Assembly (NCBI GenBank): GCA_039024915.1
Contig: JBCCPK010000004.1
Location: 62,001-126,000 of the forward strand
Reading direction: 5' to 3'
DNA from: Pseudomonadota bacterium
GTDB taxonomy: Bacteria; Pseudomonadota; Alphaproteobacteria; Rhizobiales; MH13
DNA: 64,000 nucleotides
Program-made: the position numbers and the translations under genes
The notes under the pieces: generated by a model
Databases searched by the model: none
What the model was told of the DNA's origin: nothing
What the model saw: the letters and a program-made list of their open reading frames with translations, nothing else
Part shown: piece by piece, positions 62,271-64,000 of the stretch
How the letters are laid out: every line of letters begins with the position of its first letter
How positions within the stretch are numbered: position 1 is the stretch's first letter

Positions 62271-63677
62271 TTGACGCCGATCACGCCCATCATCCTTGCC
62301 GGTGGAACCGGTACGCGGCTTTGGCCGGTCTCGCGCGAAACGTTACCCAAGCAGTTTTTGCCGCTGCATGGCGACCGGTCAACCTATCAATCGACTTTGG
62401 CCAGGGTCGCGGATGTGAGCGGCTTTGCCCGACCCGTCGTTATGACCAACGATGCCTACCGCTTTCATGCCGAGGCTCAGGCTCGCGCCATGGGTATTGA
62501 CGTTGATGTAATTCTGGAACCTGTGATGCGGGACTCGGGCCCAGCCATCGCCGCCGCTTCGGCCTTTGCGGCAAACCGTGATGGGGGTGATGCAAGCATA
62601 CTCGTGCTTGCGGCTGACCATGTTGTGCTTGACGATGATCTCTTCGCCGAGGCGGTCGAACACGCTAAGCCTTCATGTGACGCGGGCCGCATCGTGGTTT
62701 TTGGTATCCAACCCAATGCGCCCAAGCCTGATTTCGGTTACATCAAACCGATTAGGGCCGGAGAGGTGTCTGATGTGGAGGCGTTCATCGAAAAGCCGGA
62801 ACCGGCACGCGCGGCTGAACTCATCGCGGCAGGCGCTTACTGGAACGCGGGCTACTTCATGATGCGTGCCTCTGTCCTGGCGGACGAACTGGGGCACCAT
62901 GCACCCGACCTCGCACAGGCCGCCTCGTCGGCGGCAGCGAAGGCGGAGCCCGACCTCAACTTTTTCCGGCTCGATGCTGAAGCGTTCAAAGCTGCACCTA
63001 AGATCTCGTTCGACTATGCATTGATGGAGAAAACCGACAAGGCATCGGTTGTGCCGGCCCACTTCCGCTGGTCGGATATTGGCAGCTGGGACGCGCTTTG
63101 GCAGATCGGCGACAAGGATGACGCTGGAAACGTGACGACCGGCGATACCGTGGCGCTCGACACGAAAGACTGCATCGTTCACGCGGACGGCTCTGTGGTT
63201 GGCCTGCTGGGAACGCACAACCTTGCGGTCAGTGTCACGCGGGATGCGGTGCTGGTGGCTGATCGATCACGCTCGAAAGACGTCAGGGAATTGGTTGCCG
63301 AGCTAAAGGCCCGCAACTCTGCGCAGGCCACCGAACACCGATTGGTGCACCGTCCTTGGGGTAGCTATGACGCTATCGACGAGGGTGCGCGTTTTAAGGT
63401 CAAACGCATCACCGTTAAACCGGGCGCTGCCTTGTCGCTGCAAAAGCACGTTCACCGCGCTGAGCATTGGGTCGTGGTGCGCGGTGTCGCCGAGGTGACA
63501 ATTGGCGAGACCGTAACGCGCCTTGCAGAAAACCAATCGACCTTCATCCCGCAGGGTGCCGTCCACCGCCTGAAGAACCCGGGCCGTATACCCTTGGAAC
63601 TGATCGAAGTTCAGACCGGCTCGTATCTGGGAGAGGACGATATCGAGCGGCTTGAGGATACCTTCGGTCGGCTTTGA
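62271..63677 (+). CDS. manC: Mannose-1-phosphate guanylyltransferase/mannose-6-phosphate isomerase
   Basis: This 468-residue bifunctional enzyme makes GDP-mannose. The N-terminal GMP domain has ILAGGTGTRLWPVSRETLPKQ, VLAADHVVLDDD and YIKPIRAG with FIEKPEP. The C-terminal cupin isomerase domain has LSLQKHVHRAEHWVVVRG and ENQSTFIPQGAVHRLKNPG. The start is probably TTG at 62271, 8 bases after GGAGGT (62258-62263). The next gene uses the GDP-mannose branch toward GDP-fucose. Confidence 0.94.
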   Translation: MTPITPIILAGGTGTRLWPVSRETLPKQFLPLHGDRSTYQSTLARVADVSGFARPVVMTNDAYRFHAEAQARAMGIDVDVILEPVMRDSGPAIAAASAFAANRDGGDASILVLAADHVVLDDDLFAEAVEHAKPSCDAGRIVVFGIQPNAPKPDFGYIKPIRAGEVSDVEAFIEKPEPARAAELIAAGAYWNAGYFMMRASVLADELGHHAPDLAQAASSAAAKAEPDLNFFRLDAEAFKAAPKISFDYALMEKTDKASVVPAHFRWSDIGSWDALWQIGDKDDAGNVTTGDTVALDTKDCIVHADGSVVGLLGTHNLAVSVTRDAVLVADRSRSKDVRELVAELKARNSAQATEHRLVHRPWGSYDAIDEGARFKVKRITVKPGAALSLQKHVHRAEHWVVVRGVAEVTIGETVTRLAENQSTFIPQGAVHRLKNPGRIPLELIEVQTGSYLGEDDIERLEDTFGRL

Positions 63678-63731
63678 GCCTCTCGTTGCTCGCGCTATGG
63701 CCCGCCCGGTTACTAGATTTAGAGTGCGTTG

Positions 63732-64000
63732 ATGGCTAGCGATCCCTTCTCTCTGGACGGGAAGACGATTTACGTTGCCGGCCATAAAGGGATGGTCGGC
63801 TCTGCGCTGGTGCGCCGTTTGGCAGGTGAGGGGTGCGAGCTTTTGACCCGTGAACGGGCAGAGCTCGATTTGACCGACGGTCCACGCGTACGCGCGTTTA
63901 TGACAACCCACCGCCCTGACGCGGTCGTCTTAGCTGCCGCCAAGGTTGGCGGGATACTCGCAAATGCGTCGGCTCCGGCGACATTTCTTGCGCAAAATCT
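63732..64000 (+). CDS. fcl: GDP-L-fucose synthase, 3'-truncated by the window end
   Basis: The frame from ATG 63732 remains open to the window end (89 residues). IYVAGHKGMVGSALVRRL is the GDP-fucose synthase Rossmann motif; DAVVLAAAKVGGILAN, matching the VIHAAAKVGGIxAN pattern, follows. The enzyme epimerises and reduces GDP-4-keto-6-deoxymannose. With manC upstream, and a dehydratase (gmd) expected beyond the window, this indicates a fucose-containing surface polysaccharide. Confidence 0.9.
   Translation, partial: MASDPFSLDGKTIYVAGHKGMVGSALVRRLAGEGCELLTRERAELDLTDGPRVRAFMTTHRPDAVVLAAAKVGGILANASAPATFLAQN

Noticed and set aside
1-64000. CRISPR arrays, transposases, toxin-antitoxin pairs or riboswitches
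   Set aside because: No regularly spaced repeats, transposase motifs, terminal inverted repeats, paired small toxin genes or conserved riboswitch cores were seen, including upstream of the B12-dependent mutase.

Overview
The window looks like chromosomal DNA of an alphaproteobacterium, probably Hyphomicrobiales (Rhizobiales-like) or a close Rhodobacterales relative. The clues are moderately GC-rich coding, an ethylmalonyl-CoA mutase (ethylmalonyl-CoA pathway), an ExoD-family protein, a DUF4399 protein, the alphaproteobacterial style of the C-P lyase locus, single-domain FrcA-like and Smo-type sugar importers, and heavy use of ATGA translational overlaps. The genus cannot be read from the sequence. 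I see no insertion sequence, prophage, CRISPR array, rRNA operon or replication origin.

Region 1 (1-9.65 kb) is housekeeping. It holds a truncated LysE-type exporter, a small membrane protein, ethylmalonyl-CoA mutase, two small enzymes, an AEC carrier, a DUF4399 protein, GluQ-RS, an AlkA-like glycosylase, an HNH protein, DsbB, an ExoD-family protein and tRNA-Leu(CAA). Several convergent neighbours overlap tail to tail, and one divergent pair overlaps head to head.

Region 2 (9.88-25.73 kb) is a complete phosphonate (C-P lyase) locus: phnF, then phnG-H-I-[HAD phosphatase]-J-[histidine-phosphatase-like]-K-L-N, a DUF1045 2H phosphoesterase, phnM, a TIM-barrel isomerase plus a second phnM-like gene on the other strand, a hexapeptide acyltransferase, and phnD-C-E-E for uptake. 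The HAD and histidine-phosphatase-like genes are joined into the core operon by 4-bp start/stop overlaps, so seven consecutive genes are coupled. No phnP was found. This region is the most unusual part of the window.

Region 3 (25.97-40.13 kb) is a myo-inositol regulon. It carries iolD, a PhyH-type dioxygenase, iolC, iolB, iolJ and iolG on the minus strand. On the plus strand are an IolG-like oxidoreductase, iolE and another oxidoreductase. These are followed by a LacI-type regulator and an SBP-permease-ATPase importer of FrcBCA layout. Two near-identical palindromes (core TTGCAACCGGTTGCAA) lie in the two divergent promoter regions and are probably the regulator's operators.

Region 4 (40.2-53 kb) holds a GtrA/methyltransferase/GT2 operon divergent from a large GT-C-like membrane protein. 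It also has signalling genes: an MCP with a C-terminal PilZ domain, a REC-EAL protein, and a hybrid histidine kinase with HPt. A TadG-like protein lies among them.

Region 5 (53.1-60.8 kb) is a polyol operon: a LacI regulator, smoEFGK-like importer, sorbitol-type SDR and mannitol dehydrogenase. Region 6 (60.9-64 kb) begins a surface-polysaccharide locus: a small membrane protein, a NusG/RfaH-like factor, mannose-1-phosphate guanylyltransferase/isomerase, and a GDP-fucose synthase cut by the window end.
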